DNA of 64,000 nt, taken from Phaseolus vulgaris. Taxonomy: Eukaryota; Streptophyta; Magnoliopsida; Fabales; Fabaceae. Numbering within the stretch: the stretch's first letter is position 1; every line of letters begins with the position of its first letter. Under the pieces are notes generated by a model that had not been told where the DNA came from, did not search any database, and worked only from the letters and a program-made list of their open reading frames with translations. Made by a program: the position numbers and the translations under genes. Positions 1-11,715 of the stretch are shown here, piece after piece. The DNA lies in assembly GCF_000499845.2 (NCBI RefSeq), contig NC_023759.2:45292672-45356671 (forward strand), written 5' to 3'.

Positions 1-1083
1 GGAAGGCACAAGTAGGAGAAGTTTCCTTTGGTGGAAAGATTTGAAGGAGGTGTGGGCGTCGGAGGGCTGGGGGAGGAGTTTTGAAGACGATTTTGAGTTG
101 AATATTGGTAATGGAAAGGATATTTCTTTTTGGGAGGATAGGTGGTTGAGTCGTGGAGTTCTGAAGGGAGTATTCCCAAAATTATTCTCAATTTGTTCGG
201 CCAAAGATGCAAAGGTGGCTGAGCTTGGATATTGGTCTAATGGTGTTTGTCTGACGTAAACCCTTTTTTGATTGGGAGAAGTCTTCGGTGGAACATTTGA
301 TTCAGTTGTTACAAGGGGTGAAGTTGGATCTGGGAAAGGCGGATAGTTGGGGTTGGAAGACTGGGGGTTGTCAAACTTTTACAATTAATTCTGCTTATGC
401 TGAGGTAAGGAGGGATCGTGTAGGGGAGATTTTTCCAGTTTACAGTATGTTATGGAGGTGTAAAGCGTTACCTTTTGCTTTGTTCACTGCTTGGAGGATG
501 ATGGAGAATAAGATTGCTATTAGGGTTAGTCTGGTAAGGCGCGTGATGGTGGTTGAAAATTCTTTGTGTTGTCTGTGCGGGAAGGAGGAAGAGTCTTCTA
601 GTCATTTGTTTTCTACTTGCCGCTTTGCTTAGTGTGTCTAGAGTCTTTATTTTGAGTGGCTTGAAATTTCGTCTGTAATTCATAAGGACCCCAAGTCAAA
701 CTTTTTACAATTTCAGGTTGTGTCAGACTTCAAATTTGTTCAACGTTATGTGTTGTACAATTTGGGTTGGAGTAGTGAGTGAAATTTGGAAACACAAGAA
801 CTCTGTCATCTTCAATAGGGGTGTGACAGATGCGATAGAAGTGTTTGTGTTTGCGCCGATGCAGGTAAAGGTTTGGTCTTGGATTTTTGCAAAGTCCAGT
901 TGTGTTGTCTTTCCTTACTCTATGTGGGTGATGAATCCTTTGGATTGTATGAGGATGATTCATTAAGACCGTTTGAGTTTCTGGTAGGTGTCTTTAGTTG
1001 GGAGGTTGGTAGTAAATTTTGTATAAAGATTCTACCTGTGAAGTGGTTCCCATTTATTTATATTTTATTGCTGATAAAAAAAA
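1..1083 (+). mobile_element. 3' part of an L1-type LINE (decayed, cut by window edge)
   Basis: Three reading-frame pieces (41-259, 288-632 and 718-966) read as consecutive parts of the C-terminal end of a plant LINE ORF2. The first has the ISFWEDRW motif usual just upstream of the zf-RVT domain. The second has the zf-RVT signature, with Trp in FTAWRMM and the Cys/His cluster LCCLCGKEEESSSHLF. The third carries the usual tail (SEIWKHKNSVIF) and ends near 966. Frameshifts near 255 and 635 break it. A short 3' UTR ends in an A-rich stretch at about 1076-1083. The 5' part lies outside the window, so truncation cannot be judged. No RNase H follows, so it belongs to a different lineage from the LINE at 9470. 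Confidence 0.8.
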
Positions 1084-1136
1084 TTCTAAGCATGTTATTG
1101 AAAATGAACTTGTTGAAAAATCCTTGGTTTGATTAG

Positions 1137-1973
1137 TCTTAAATTGAAAATAAAAAGAACTTAAAATGACTGAATGATAAAAATATTATATTTTTTGTTT
1201 GGAATCTTTTGAAAAAAAAAATAGATCTCAGGATAGAATACAATCTGTTATAGTATATTTAAGAAATAATAATTAAAGTTCTACATGAATGTTGTATTGT
1301 ATGTTAGTTTTGAATATAAAATTTATTAGGTAAGTTATGAAGATGGATTTATTATAAAAAATATTAAAATTACCAACAAAATTAGGTCAAATTGATGTTT
1401 TTAATAATGCAGGATGAGATAAAAACCTGTGTTAAGTTGATATATGGTATAACTTTTGATGTGAGTTAATGAATACTTATTGATATTGATAGTAGGGATA
1501 CATATCTAACATCCTTCTTCCAGCTCCAAATAGAATAAACTCAAAGTGAGGTAGTGAATGAGTTAGGTTTTGATGATGGAAAAAATTGGAAGAGTTACAC
1601 TTTCTTTGTAAAAAAATTATAAAGACAGATTATAAGATTTAAAATAAGATAGAATTGTAGTATAACAAAAAAAATGATTCTTAAATTTTCCCTTTCATTA
1701 TATTTTTGTGATACATGATAATAATATGGTATTTATTTGATTGAGTGGTAAAGGATTTAAAAAATGAATAATATGAGAGGGGAAGTAGCAGCAATAGTGC
1801 TTTCTAAATTGACCCACCACTCCTTTAAAATCTTCCCACCCAAACCCACACACCACCGAACCACATCTGACTTCCCATTAATGCCCCCAACCCAACACAA
1901 TACCAACCTTCATCACTTCTCTTTTCTGAGAAACTCCCAATTTCATTTCATTTGAATCTGCATTTCATTTCCC
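1137..1973. other. intergenic region and upstream of the OVATE gene
   Basis: AT-rich sequence with no supported gene. The last 200 bases before 1974 become C-rich and pyrimidine-rich, as expected for the promoter-proximal region and 5' UTR of the following gene. No clear TATA box was assigned. Confidence 0.5.
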
Positions 1974-2831
1974 ATGGGTAAGAAAATGAAGCTTCCTTCC
2001 CTCCTCCACAAGAACTCACACCCCAACACCACCGCCAAACCTTCTTCCACTTCCTGGCCCTGGCCCTCTTGCCACCAACCTCGAACCCTCTCTTTTCGAG
2101 CCCCAAACGACGTCGCTTTCAAAACCATCAACCCCGCCTACTTGGACATGCCCGAGAGCTCCCACTCCTTCTTCACTGTCTCTCCCGACTCCGGAAGCTT
2201 CTCAACCGCTTCAGAAGAAGATTCTAGAAGACCCGATTCTCTTGAGACCCTCATTCGCCCCTTGCGTTCTGACCGTTTGTTCTTCCAGCCCGACCAGACA
2301 AGTTCCATATTAGAGTCCAAAGCAGGAACATCAGCACCAACACCAACAGAAAAACCAACGGCAACAACAACAGAAAAACCTACCGCAGCAACAACAACAA
2401 CGTTGCCCTTCGAAGACAGCGTGGTTATGTCTGTAGAGTCTCAGGACCCTTACGTGGACTTCCTCAGGTCCATGGAGGAGATGGTAGAGGCCCAGTGCGT
2501 TAAAGACTGGGATGGTCTCCAAGAGCTTTTGTGTTGGTATTTAAAAGTCAATGGAAAAAGCAACCATGGTTATATTGTTGGTGCTTTCATTGATTTATTG
2601 GTGACTTTTTCTTCCTCCACCACCGGTTCTTCTTCTGATATAAACTCTCATTCTCCTTCCTCCCCTTTATCATTCTACAGCTCTTCTCTCTCTTCCTCTT
2701 GCAGCACTCGCTGTGTTTCCTGTTTGGAAGCTGAGGACGAGGTTCATATAGCTACCACTAGTTCTTCTTTCTTGTTAGAACAAGTTAGGAAAGACAGGAC
2801 TTCGTCTTCATCTTCATCCTCTTTGAATTAG
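1974..2831 (+). CDS. OVATE family protein (OFP13/OFP18-like), transcriptional repressor
   Basis: A single-exon ORF of 285 residues. Residues about 151-213 form the OVATE domain (SQDPYVDFLRSMEEM, then a DWDGLQELLCWYLKVN segment and the HGYIVGAFIDLL end). The start MGKKMKLPSLL is the typical N terminus of the OFP13-type subgroup, which supports the ATG at 1974. OFPs are plant-specific nuclear regulators that bind TALE homeodomain proteins and affect organ shape and secondary wall growth; that role is family knowledge. Residues 124-143 are a low-complexity Thr/Ala/Pro stretch with a repeated TEKPTA unit, encoded by an ACA-rich microsatellite. The C terminus is Ser-rich. No intron is needed, as is usual in this family. 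Confidence 0.9.
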   Translation: MGKKMKLPSLLHKNSHPNTTAKPSSTSWPWPSCHQPRTLSFRAPNDVAFKTINPAYLDMPESSHSFFTVSPDSGSFSTASEEDSRRPDSLETLIRPLRSDRLFFQPDQTSSILESKAGTSAPTPTEKPTATTTEKPTAATTTTLPFEDSVVMSVESQDPYVDFLRSMEEMVEAQCVKDWDGLQELLCWYLKVNGKSNHGYIVGAFIDLLVTFSSSTTGSSSDINSHSPSSPLSFYSSSLSSSCSTRCVSCLEAEDEVHIATTSSSFLLEQVRKDRTSSSSSSSLN

Positions 2832-5800
2832 ATACTCATTAAGGCAAATATTAATTATTGTGTTTGTACTTTATCATACTTGCCACTTTATGTTTATAGT
2901 CAGTAGTATTTTTTTTGTTTGATGGCGCTTCCATGGTTATTTTTCTCCTGTATAATCTCTGTGTTTATGGGAGTCACACTTAAGCAGGAAATGCAACCGT
3001 ACCAGGAAAATGGAGCTAGGTTGTCAATTTTTGTTTCCTTTACTGCATAGGAAGCCAAGGATTAGAAATTTCTTTATTTATCCTAAATTATATTATTATG
3101 CTTACAAGAACTGTAATGTCATTATCTTATTTTGTTAAATGACATCAAATCCTCTATTGCTTTCATTGAGATAGACACACTCTCTCTTTTCTCAATCTGA
3201 ACATCGTTTTTAGAACAATCTTAAAAGTTGTTTTATGGTAAGTAATTAATAAATATAGACAGGTATTTTGGAACTCAGTAGAGTTATGACATTATACGGA
3301 ATGAGGTTTTGCTCAAGTGTATTCTACAAATTATTATGAGGTTTGTTTTGCTAAAAAAAAAGTACACGGTTCTACACAGAACTAGTTAAATTCAAATCAA
3401 ACTTCCTCAACTGAACTGCTAAAATCAAAGAAAAGTGTTAATAAATTTACTTTAAAATATATTATCAACAAATAGTATTATACATCAATATATTCTAGTC
3501 TTTAAAACTTTTATTAATTAATTTTGAATCAATATAAAGTATTCCTTTTACTTGTCTGAAACCATTATTGAATTTGGCAAAAAGTAACGGCGAGTAGAGA
3601 CAAATCTAAGACACCAAACAAAAAAAAATTCTATATAAATCATTGAATTTTCCTGCAGTGAAAACAATTGATGTTTTCTCGGTATAAACTAATGTGCTAA
3701 ATAATCTGTAGATGTTGGTGTTCTTAATATTGTAATGACATTACTTAATAGTTGTTTAAAAGAAAGTATGTGACAATTAATTTATCTAACACATTAGAAA
3801 GAGATAATTAATATGAGAGTATAAACAGGTGTATTGTTGTTTCTCTAGCTAGATATCGACCCTTGGATATGTTGCAGTTGAGTTCATCAGAACTGACACA
3901 GTTAGGGAGATCAGAGCCGTTAGTTTTTTGAATTAGGCAGTCATTATCAAATGATGGGTACAAATCCAGCGCAGAATTTTGGCGTGGTCCTGCTGAACTT
4001 ATATCCTGTGTGCCTGCACCAAGCTGCATTATCAGGGTGTTTTTTGGCCAGAAAACTGAAAACATTAATACATGTAAGTTTATGTATCTACATATCATAT
4101 GCTTGTGTTGGAAAACATTGTCTTTATAGACATCTTTATTATAGGTCTAAACTTGAAATGTAATTAGTGTTTTCGAATTCAATATTAGCTGTCAGCAGAA
4201 GATTCTACAAGGTCACCAAAAAAATTTCTTTAATTTTGCAATGACTGCTAAACTTAATAAAGTATTCACATTCAATCTTTATATTTGAAAAATCTATGTT
4301 TTCACAATAAATATATGTGTTTTTTAATATATCTTGATCTCTTATAAACCACCTAACAGTATAGAAGAACATAAATCTTTGTCACTCACTTTCAACAATA
4401 CCCGTGGTTGTTGAAAAAAACAAGAGAAGTAAGATGATGACATGTTGAGGATGAAGAGAATGTCAAGAATGCACCTCAATTTATAGTCCCCAACAAATTA
4501 ATAGTAACAAGTGAAAAATCTTATCTTAAATCCGCTACTACACATGTTTCTGTCCTTAACATTGGTCCCAACCATCTAGAAATGGTAAAAAAAGAAAATA
4601 GAGAAAGATGAACATTGTTGAACATCAGAAATGGGCAAGTTGTAATCAAGTCAACCATGTCTTCTGTTAATTAAAAATAACAAAAATAACTATTATACAA
4701 ACCATAAATAATATGGTTAAAATAAAAATAAATATGGAATTATTTTAAAAATAATAAAATTAAAAATAAATACTATTTTTGTGACTTTAAAACTAATTTA
4801 ATTATATATAGTTTATAATATTATAAATTAGTATGATATAGTATTCCTACTTAATAGAACTTTAATTACAATCTAAACATGAACTAAAAAAGATATTTTA
4901 TATATGTTGTTTCTATAATTCATTAAAATGTCACTTCAAAAATCTATAATAGGACTCAATATGCAAAATGTAATATATGATTTCTTTTACATATACTATT
5001 TTAATCAATTGGGGGTGGAAAACCTTTCTAAAAACCTCCATTGCAGCATGTTATAAAGAAAGGATTATGATTTTTATTTATGATTTTGAATCTATCTCCA
5101 TTTGTTTCATCATCTATGAGACAAAGAAAACAAAAACCTGTGCCTTCTACTAGACCAGATAATGAAGAGAGTTGGGAGTCAAACTTTACAATAGTAGGTT
5201 GCTAAATTCAAAGTCATGGATCTTTAAAATAGGTGCCTTGAACTTGCTTTGTTTTGAAGTAAAACACACTTTACAAAGACAAAAAGAGTTTGATAACAAT
5301 GAAGCTAGCATAGATTCCTCCTCCTCTATGACTCTTGTTCTTGTCTAAAGAGAACCTTCTAAACCTGACTTATTTTTTAAATTTTTATTTCTCAGATAAC
5401 CAAGTAAACCTAAATTTTTAGCATAGTAGATTCTGGTACCCAGGGAGAGAGACACAGCTTTAAATATTTTATCTTTCAGTTTTATATATTGTTATTGAAT
5501 TATTAGATTGAATAAGTTAATCACCCTCTTAGTAGGTGAACCCAAGACAAAGACAACGCATAGAAAGTTTAAAACATTTCTCAGATATTATTGATCTTAA
5601 AACAAATTAATTACTCATCCTATATGTCCTTATAATAATGTACACAAATTTAATTAGTCATCAAAAACTAGGAAATAAAAATTAACCCTACAACTGTAAT
5701 GGGACTTGTGTAAATTAATAATTTGATTTATTATCATCACCTTAAGCATCAATCCCAAAAATGTTGATTTTTAAACATACAATCCATTTTTAAAGTAATT

Positions 5801-8606
5801 TTATGGATTTCTTCTTTTAGAACTAAAGTTGTATCCTATTATTTCTGAAGTTTTTGTTTTATGTTCTCTTTGATTTTTTTTTTATAAATATTAAGAAGTA
5901 TAATAATTTATAAATTTAATAAAATATTTAAAATTTATTTATTAATTGCTACATAATAATGAATACATATAGTTAAATTAATTAAAAATTAAATGATCAA
6001 TAAGTATCTAATTGATAATATTATTCTTGAATTAGAAACACAAATCTTTTAAAAATATAGTACTTAAAAGTAACTGAAAGAGTAAAAAATTTATATTATA
6101 TTAACCTCCTTGATCCTTGATGAGACCAGTAAACAGACATTGTGATTTTTACTTCCCAAAGAAATTGGGGAAAAGCATCCAAATCCAAACTTTAAGACGA
6201 TAATCAATGTTTGGTCAGTATTTAGTGAGATAATGACGTTACAGTGACACCTTCATTTTCCGAGAAATTGAATTTGCATGAGAAGTGTGACGAAATGGTT
6301 AATCAAACAGAAAAAATAGAGAAGTTGGTGTTCCTGGGCTGTAGCTCATTGCTTTCTGTGGCATTGCATTAAATGCAGCTCAGAACTGATGAAGGCGATT
6401 CATTATCCCAGAATCGCCACTTTCTGGTTTTTGAAAAACGTGCACCAGAACTTACCTCATTGCACTGCATTATTTCTTCTTCTTCAAATATGCATATAAC
6501 AACACGGAACATGTGTGACTTTAAAATTCATAAATCATATTTCAAAATCGGAGTGAGAGTTGTTAGTTTACAACTCTGATGAACAAAATTCAATTTTAAA
6601 ATTGTTTAATTATCTGAAAAACGTCCAATAAAATAAATATTTAAAAATGAGATTTGAAATATTTAAAATTAAAAAAAAAATTAAAACTAACTTTATATAT
6701 ATTTTTCTAAAAAGTTTATTATTTTAATATTTAAACAACTTAAATATAAAGTAATTAGATAACAAACTTAAACTTAAAATTATAATATAATTCAATTTTA
6801 GTTATAAATATATTTTATAATTAAATTAAAAATGTAATTAATAATTTAAATATAGACATTATTTAAATTATATATGGAAATTAAAATTGTAAAAAATGTT
6901 GTCAGATGCTTACTGAAATCCAATAAAACTAACAAAGAAAATGAGAATTTTAATGAAGTAAAAAATATTTATATAATTTTTAGATTTAAGTATTTTATGT
7001 TCTAAAATATTTTACTTTAATAAAATAAGAATTTAATAAGAGTATTCACGGGTATCACACAAACTATTAAACACTAGCTATGCGCCTCCTTCTCTTCCTA
7101 CAACTCCCACATCCCTCACTTCTTTGAGGTTACTAACTTTACATTGCTTTAATTACTCTATTATTCTAGTAACTTTTAATTATTCTTAAAATAGAAATCA
7201 AACATGGAATTATTATAAATGTTCAAAAAATATCAAGTTTATAAAAAAAAACATAAAATGTTCCTATAAATATAGAAAATACACCACTTTTAGTTATAAT
7301 TATTGATATACAGTGCAATCAAGTCTAATTTCTTTGTAGAATTCTAAATATTATTCATGTTCAATAATATTTAGATTTTTTTAATTAGACATGTTTATTG
7401 AGATTGAGATTGACGTTGAATCTATTAACTATTGAAATTTAATGTTATATTTAATTTTCACAAAAAAAAATAGATTTTGTGATTTTTTTTTTTTTAAAAT
7501 TGATACCATTTAATTGATTGATTAAGTTATTTATTTTTTTATATTTAATTGTTGAACAAATTCATCCTTACTTACTTAATAGGTATACATCACACATAAT
7601 CTTCATAAATTTGAACATACATATTTGTTTTGTTCTTTTAGTCTGCACTTGAATTTGATGAGTTTAATATGATTGTTTTCATGTCATGCACTAATGTAGT
7701 AGGATATCAATATGAAATATTATCGATAAGGTGACCTCTTTCACGTAAAGAGGATATTATCACATGCTAAAATAATTATAAAAGGATGCTTTTCATAATA
7801 AGATAATGTGACCTTTTTCAAACAAAAGTGAAATGTAAATTCATTATATTAATTAGTAGGTTTTTACTAGTGTTTGAAAATAGATCATAGTTGGATCAAT
7901 TTAAATTACAGGTATGAAAAGTAGAAGAAAGAAATTGAATAGTTTTTTTTTAAAATTTATCCAACAATTGATCTAAGAGTAATTAACATTTGTATTTTTC
8001 TTGAATTAAATATAGAAGTGAGTGACTATAAATAGACATTATAGAAAAATATCTTATTTGTGGTGAATTGTACTACATGAACATAACCCAATGCAATGAT
8101 TGATATTCCAGAAGTATCTCACACTAAGAAAAATGATGTCATTATAGAAAATCATATAAAAGATATGTTTTATGTTTATGTCAAATACATGTTCTTGTGT
8201 ATGATAAATTGAAGAGAAATTCATAAACACATTTGTCTCCCGGATGCTCAAGATCCACGTGTTTGTCATATATTTTATGTCTTGTGAATTTGAAGACAAA
8301 ATGAGTGGAGTAATAAAGTTTCACCAATTTATTATAATATTGGAATGAGATTCTACAAATGATAACATCTTGCCCAATTGCATATATTAGGTAAGTAAGA
8401 TACTTTGTTTGATGGGTTTGCACTACATAAACTACATGTTTCTCAAGATGATGCAAGAAACTTCTAGTTTGGTCTAGTTGCATATAAAATAAATTTGTTT
8501 AGTAACTAAGACACTGATCATAATGTCTAACATGAAAGCTTTTAAAAAAAAACTAAAACACTTATCACAATTCATGATTCACTTTGTTGACCATTTACAA
8601 TCTTCC

Positions 8607-8637
<31 letters not shown>

Positions 8638-9129
8638 TATCTATATCCTTGATAAATGGTTTATGTTTTAAAAAAAAAAAAAGAATGAGTGATTTCATCA
8701 ATATTACCATAACACTTTATTATATTAGTATTTAAGGTACATTTAGTATAAAATTTCACTATTTTAGTAAAGATGTTTACTTTCACACCTATTTACATTA
8801 ATAAGTCAATGATAATTAGTACAATTTTATTGTTATGTATCAAGTATGACTATAAAAATACTTAAAGGCATCATTGATAACTTTTAATTATGTATCATAA
8901 GCATAATAAATTGCTATTTATTTTTCATAATAAAGTAATTATACTTTTATAAATATTTAGGATAAATTCTTTTAATATTTATCAAATTTTGTCTCATCAA
9001 AAGTGTTTTAAGTGTATCTAATATTATTGATGGAAAAAAACACACAGTACAAGTCAAAATATGAACGTAGTAGGACAAGAGAATGATAAATAAAACAAAG
9101 ATATATAAATAAGTGACGGTTCAAAATAA
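2832..9129. other. AT-rich intergenic DNA
   Basis: About 6.3 kb without a supported gene. ORFs are short, A/T-biased and show no recognisable motif. An AT dinucleotide run lies at 8607-8631. I see no tRNA, rRNA or known miRNA sequence. Confidence 0.6.
8607..8631. repeat. (AT)n microsatellite
   Basis: Uninterrupted AT dinucleotides over about 25 bases. Confidence 0.95.
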
Positions 9130-9300
9130 AAAAAAGTGAGGGTTAGATACCAATTTAGAAATTATTTTATAAATTTGTATTAATAATAGAAACCACTTTA
9201 AATAAAAAAAAATTAGTCTATAAATTAGTATCTAATTTAGTTAATATGGTGACTAATATTTTTTTTTTCTTAATTTTTATTTAATAATTTTCTTGTAGTT
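9130..9300. mobile_element. CACTA-like terminal remnant
   Basis: The stretch has repeated forms of 'taccaatttagaaatt' and 'agaaaccactttaaat', a sub-terminal pattern also seen near 49.8-50.1 kb, and ends in TTTTCTTGTAGTT. That is close to the complement of the CACTACAAGAAAA terminus of CACTA transposons. No matching partner end or transposase is visible, so this is a decayed scrap. Confidence 0.4.
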
Positions 9301-9451
9301 TTAATTGTATTTTTTAGTAAAAAAAAAACAAGAGATTTAAAATATATTTGACAAAAATTTTAAAATAGTTTGTAAATGATTTGGAGAAAATTAATTCGAG
9401 TGAAATATTATATAGAAAAACTCATTTTTCAAAAGTTTCCTATTCATATTA

Positions 9452-9469
9452 AAAAATTACTTAAATTAT
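9452..9469. repeat. 18-bp direct repeat, left target site duplication of the LINE
   Basis: The 18-mer AAAAATTACTTAAATTAT occurs here and again, without mismatch, at 16105-16122. It brackets the whole LINE, and its length fits the target site duplication made by target-primed reverse transcription. It is A/T-only apart from one C, so chance is not excluded, but the position just outside the recognisable element on both sides supports the reading. Confidence 0.7.
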
Positions 9470-9486
9470 ATAAAAATGTTGTCATA

Positions 9487-9534
9487 TTAGACATTATTAT
9501 GCAATTTGACATCTCAAATAGGTTGACACCTCAA
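9487..9534 (+). repeat. left arm of a 48-bp inverted repeat joining the two LINE ends
   Basis: Read against the reverse complement of 15937-15984, 40 of 48 positions match without a gap. Seven of the eight mismatches are transitions. The arm lies within 20 bases of the left target duplication. Confidence 0.8.
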
Positions 9535-9620
9535 AAAGAGGTATTTTTGAAATGATAGTTCCAAATGAGGAAACTAGTTTTTTATTGATGGTTTACTCTG
9601 CTTTTAGAATTGGGTTAAAG

Positions 9621-9915
9621 AATTAGGGTTTCTTGTGCGTGCGTGGCGACAGCGGAACGCCTCCGCATCTTAGATTTCTGATGCAAGGCGGCAGCATTGT
9701 GCGTGACGGCAGCGGAATAGCTGGAGGTGCGGCGCGGCAGTGCTACAGGATGACATCTGGAACACAGAGCACGGGAGAGACCTAATTAGGGTTTGTTGTG
9801 CGTGCGTGACGGCAGCGGAACGCCTCCGCATCTTAGGGTTTCCGGTGCAAGGTGACAGGATTGTGCGTGACGGCAGCGGAATAGCTGGTGCGGCGCGGCG
9901 GTGCTACAGGACGAC
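9621..9915 (+). repeat. tandem GC-rich 5' monomers of the LINE
   Basis: The sequence starting AATTAGGGTTT at 9621 starts again at 9784, a period of about 163 bases. About 125 bases of the second unit align closely with the first, including GTGCGTGCGTG, CGGAACGCCTCCGCATCTTAG and GTGCTACAGGA. Inside each unit GACGGCAGCGGAA-type segments recur. The G+C content is far above the surroundings. By analogy with monomeric L1 5' UTRs this is probably the internal promoter, which is inference. Confidence 0.8.
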
Positions 9916-10104
9916 GACGCGGTGCGACAGCGTGGGCAGCATGCGATTTCCGTTTGTGCGACGGAGCGCGGTGGTTGCTGGGCTGCTGCGCGGCGTCTGC
10001 AGGTTCGGTGAAGGGGGTGGCTCTTGTGGCGGCGGAGTGGTTGGCTCGCGCGGTGTTCCGTGTTCTTGTGGAAGTTCTTGGCGGCAACTTTTTAGCCTTC
10101 TAAT

Positions 10105-11715
10105 ATGACGGAGGGTTCTGCGGGTTTTCTCATACCATGGGCTTGTTTGATGGATCGGAAAGTATGTCCTGATAAGTATATCCGGTCAAAGGAAGACTTT
10201 TGCTCAGGCTTTGGGAAATACATGTGACATTCCTTTGTCCCCGCTACCTACTCCTTGTATTAAGGGTGACATGATTGCTGTCCGGATTGATGAGGCAGAT
10301 TACTTGGCTGGTCTTGAGGATTGCAAAACCCATCTCCATGGTCAGATTATTCTATTTAAGGGGGATAAACCTCTTACACACCTGGATTTAACTAAAAAGT
10401 TGCAGCCAGTGTGGAAAGCTCTTGGACCATGGAAAGCAATTCCTCTTGGAAAAGGTTTCTATGAGTTTGAGTTCGCTTCTATAGAAGACATGCGATGGGC
10501 CTTCGGGATGGGTTTGCTGAAGTTATCTCCTGGTTTATTGAGATTGTTTGCCTGGACAAAAGACTTTGTCCCAGCTACCATGAAGAGTATCAAAGCTCAG
10601 ACATGGGTCAGAATCTACCATTTGCCTTTGGAGTATTGGAAACCAAGGACAATATATTCCATCGTTAGAGGCCTTGGTACTCCTTTGTCTTTGGATGAGC
10701 ATACTATGAGGAAGAATAGAGGTATGTTTGCTAGAGTGTTGGTGGATATTGATCTACTGTCCCCTCTCTCCGATCAACTTTTGGTTGAACATCTAGACTT
10801 TGCTTTTGTAGCTGGTGTGGAATATGAATGGCTCCCTCCATTCTGCTCTCATTGTAAGATGATTGGGCACGAGCTTGCTCAGTTTCGGGCGATCCATGAC
10901 CAGGGTCGTGTTCTTGGGCCTCAACATAAACCTTCTCAGAAGGCATCTTCTGATGAACAGGACCAAGGGAGGACCGTGATTCCTAAACAACGTAAAGAAT
11001 ATAGAAAAAAAATCCGGAGACAAAACTCGTGGAAGGCCTCATTGATAAGTTGAAAGTTGATGAAACAGGTGGAGGGGAGGATGATTTTGCAGATATGCCT
11101 CCTCTTGAGGATGCTTCAGATCATGATAGGTCCTCACCCAAGCAGGGGTTGTCCACTCCCACTTTGGATTCACTTGTTGTTATGCAAGCTAAGGACTCAG
11201 AGTCAAATTCAACAACTTTTATTGATGATCATCATGTGGAGGTATCTGTTCCTGTGATTGTACCATCTCCGTTGCGCTCTCCTCGGAGGGTTAAATCACA
11301 CGCAGACACTAATGCACCAGTTCCTAATGTGGAGGTCTATGCTATTGTGATTGTACCATCTCAGTCGCCTCATACCTCCCCACGGAAGGCTAAATATCTT
11401 GGGGATGTTAAAGCAATATCGTTGGTCCTTCAAAATCACTTTTCTTCTCTTGATGGTTTGGAAACTACAAATGTGGGAGGTGATTCTCATATTGGAGCGT
11501 CAACTATTCTGCCTACCATTGTTGGAATTAATTCTGATCATATTGAAAATCAGGTTGTTTCAAAATTTTGGGCTGACTCTAATGACATGGAGGAGGATGG
11601 CAATGATAATGGGGAGGAAACAGTTCGCACTAAAAGAAAACCAGGGAGACCACCTAAGGGGACTGGTAAATCCAGGAAAACTGCTAAGGCAGTTCTCTCT
11701 ACAACGTCGCAATGA
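10105..11715 (+). pseudogene. LINE ORF1 (DUF4283, zinc knuckle, AT-hook-like tail), frameshifted
   Basis: ORF1 encodes the nucleic-acid-binding chaperone of the LINE particle. The long open stretch begins at about 10151 in frame and runs to 11053, then continues in another frame at 11029-11715. It holds a DUF4283-type region (FYEFEFASIEDMRWAF, then WVRIYHLPLEYW) and a CCHC knuckle starting CSHCKMIGH, in which the fourth ligand position is Phe (codon TTT at 10883) rather than Cys. The tail is acidic and ends with a basic KRKPGRPPKG segment resembling an AT-hook. Two plausible starts exist, ATG at 10105 and ATG at 10137 (ACCATGG context); each needs a frameshift before about 10200. The stop TGA at 11713 overlaps the ORF2 ATG. 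Confidence 0.75.
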
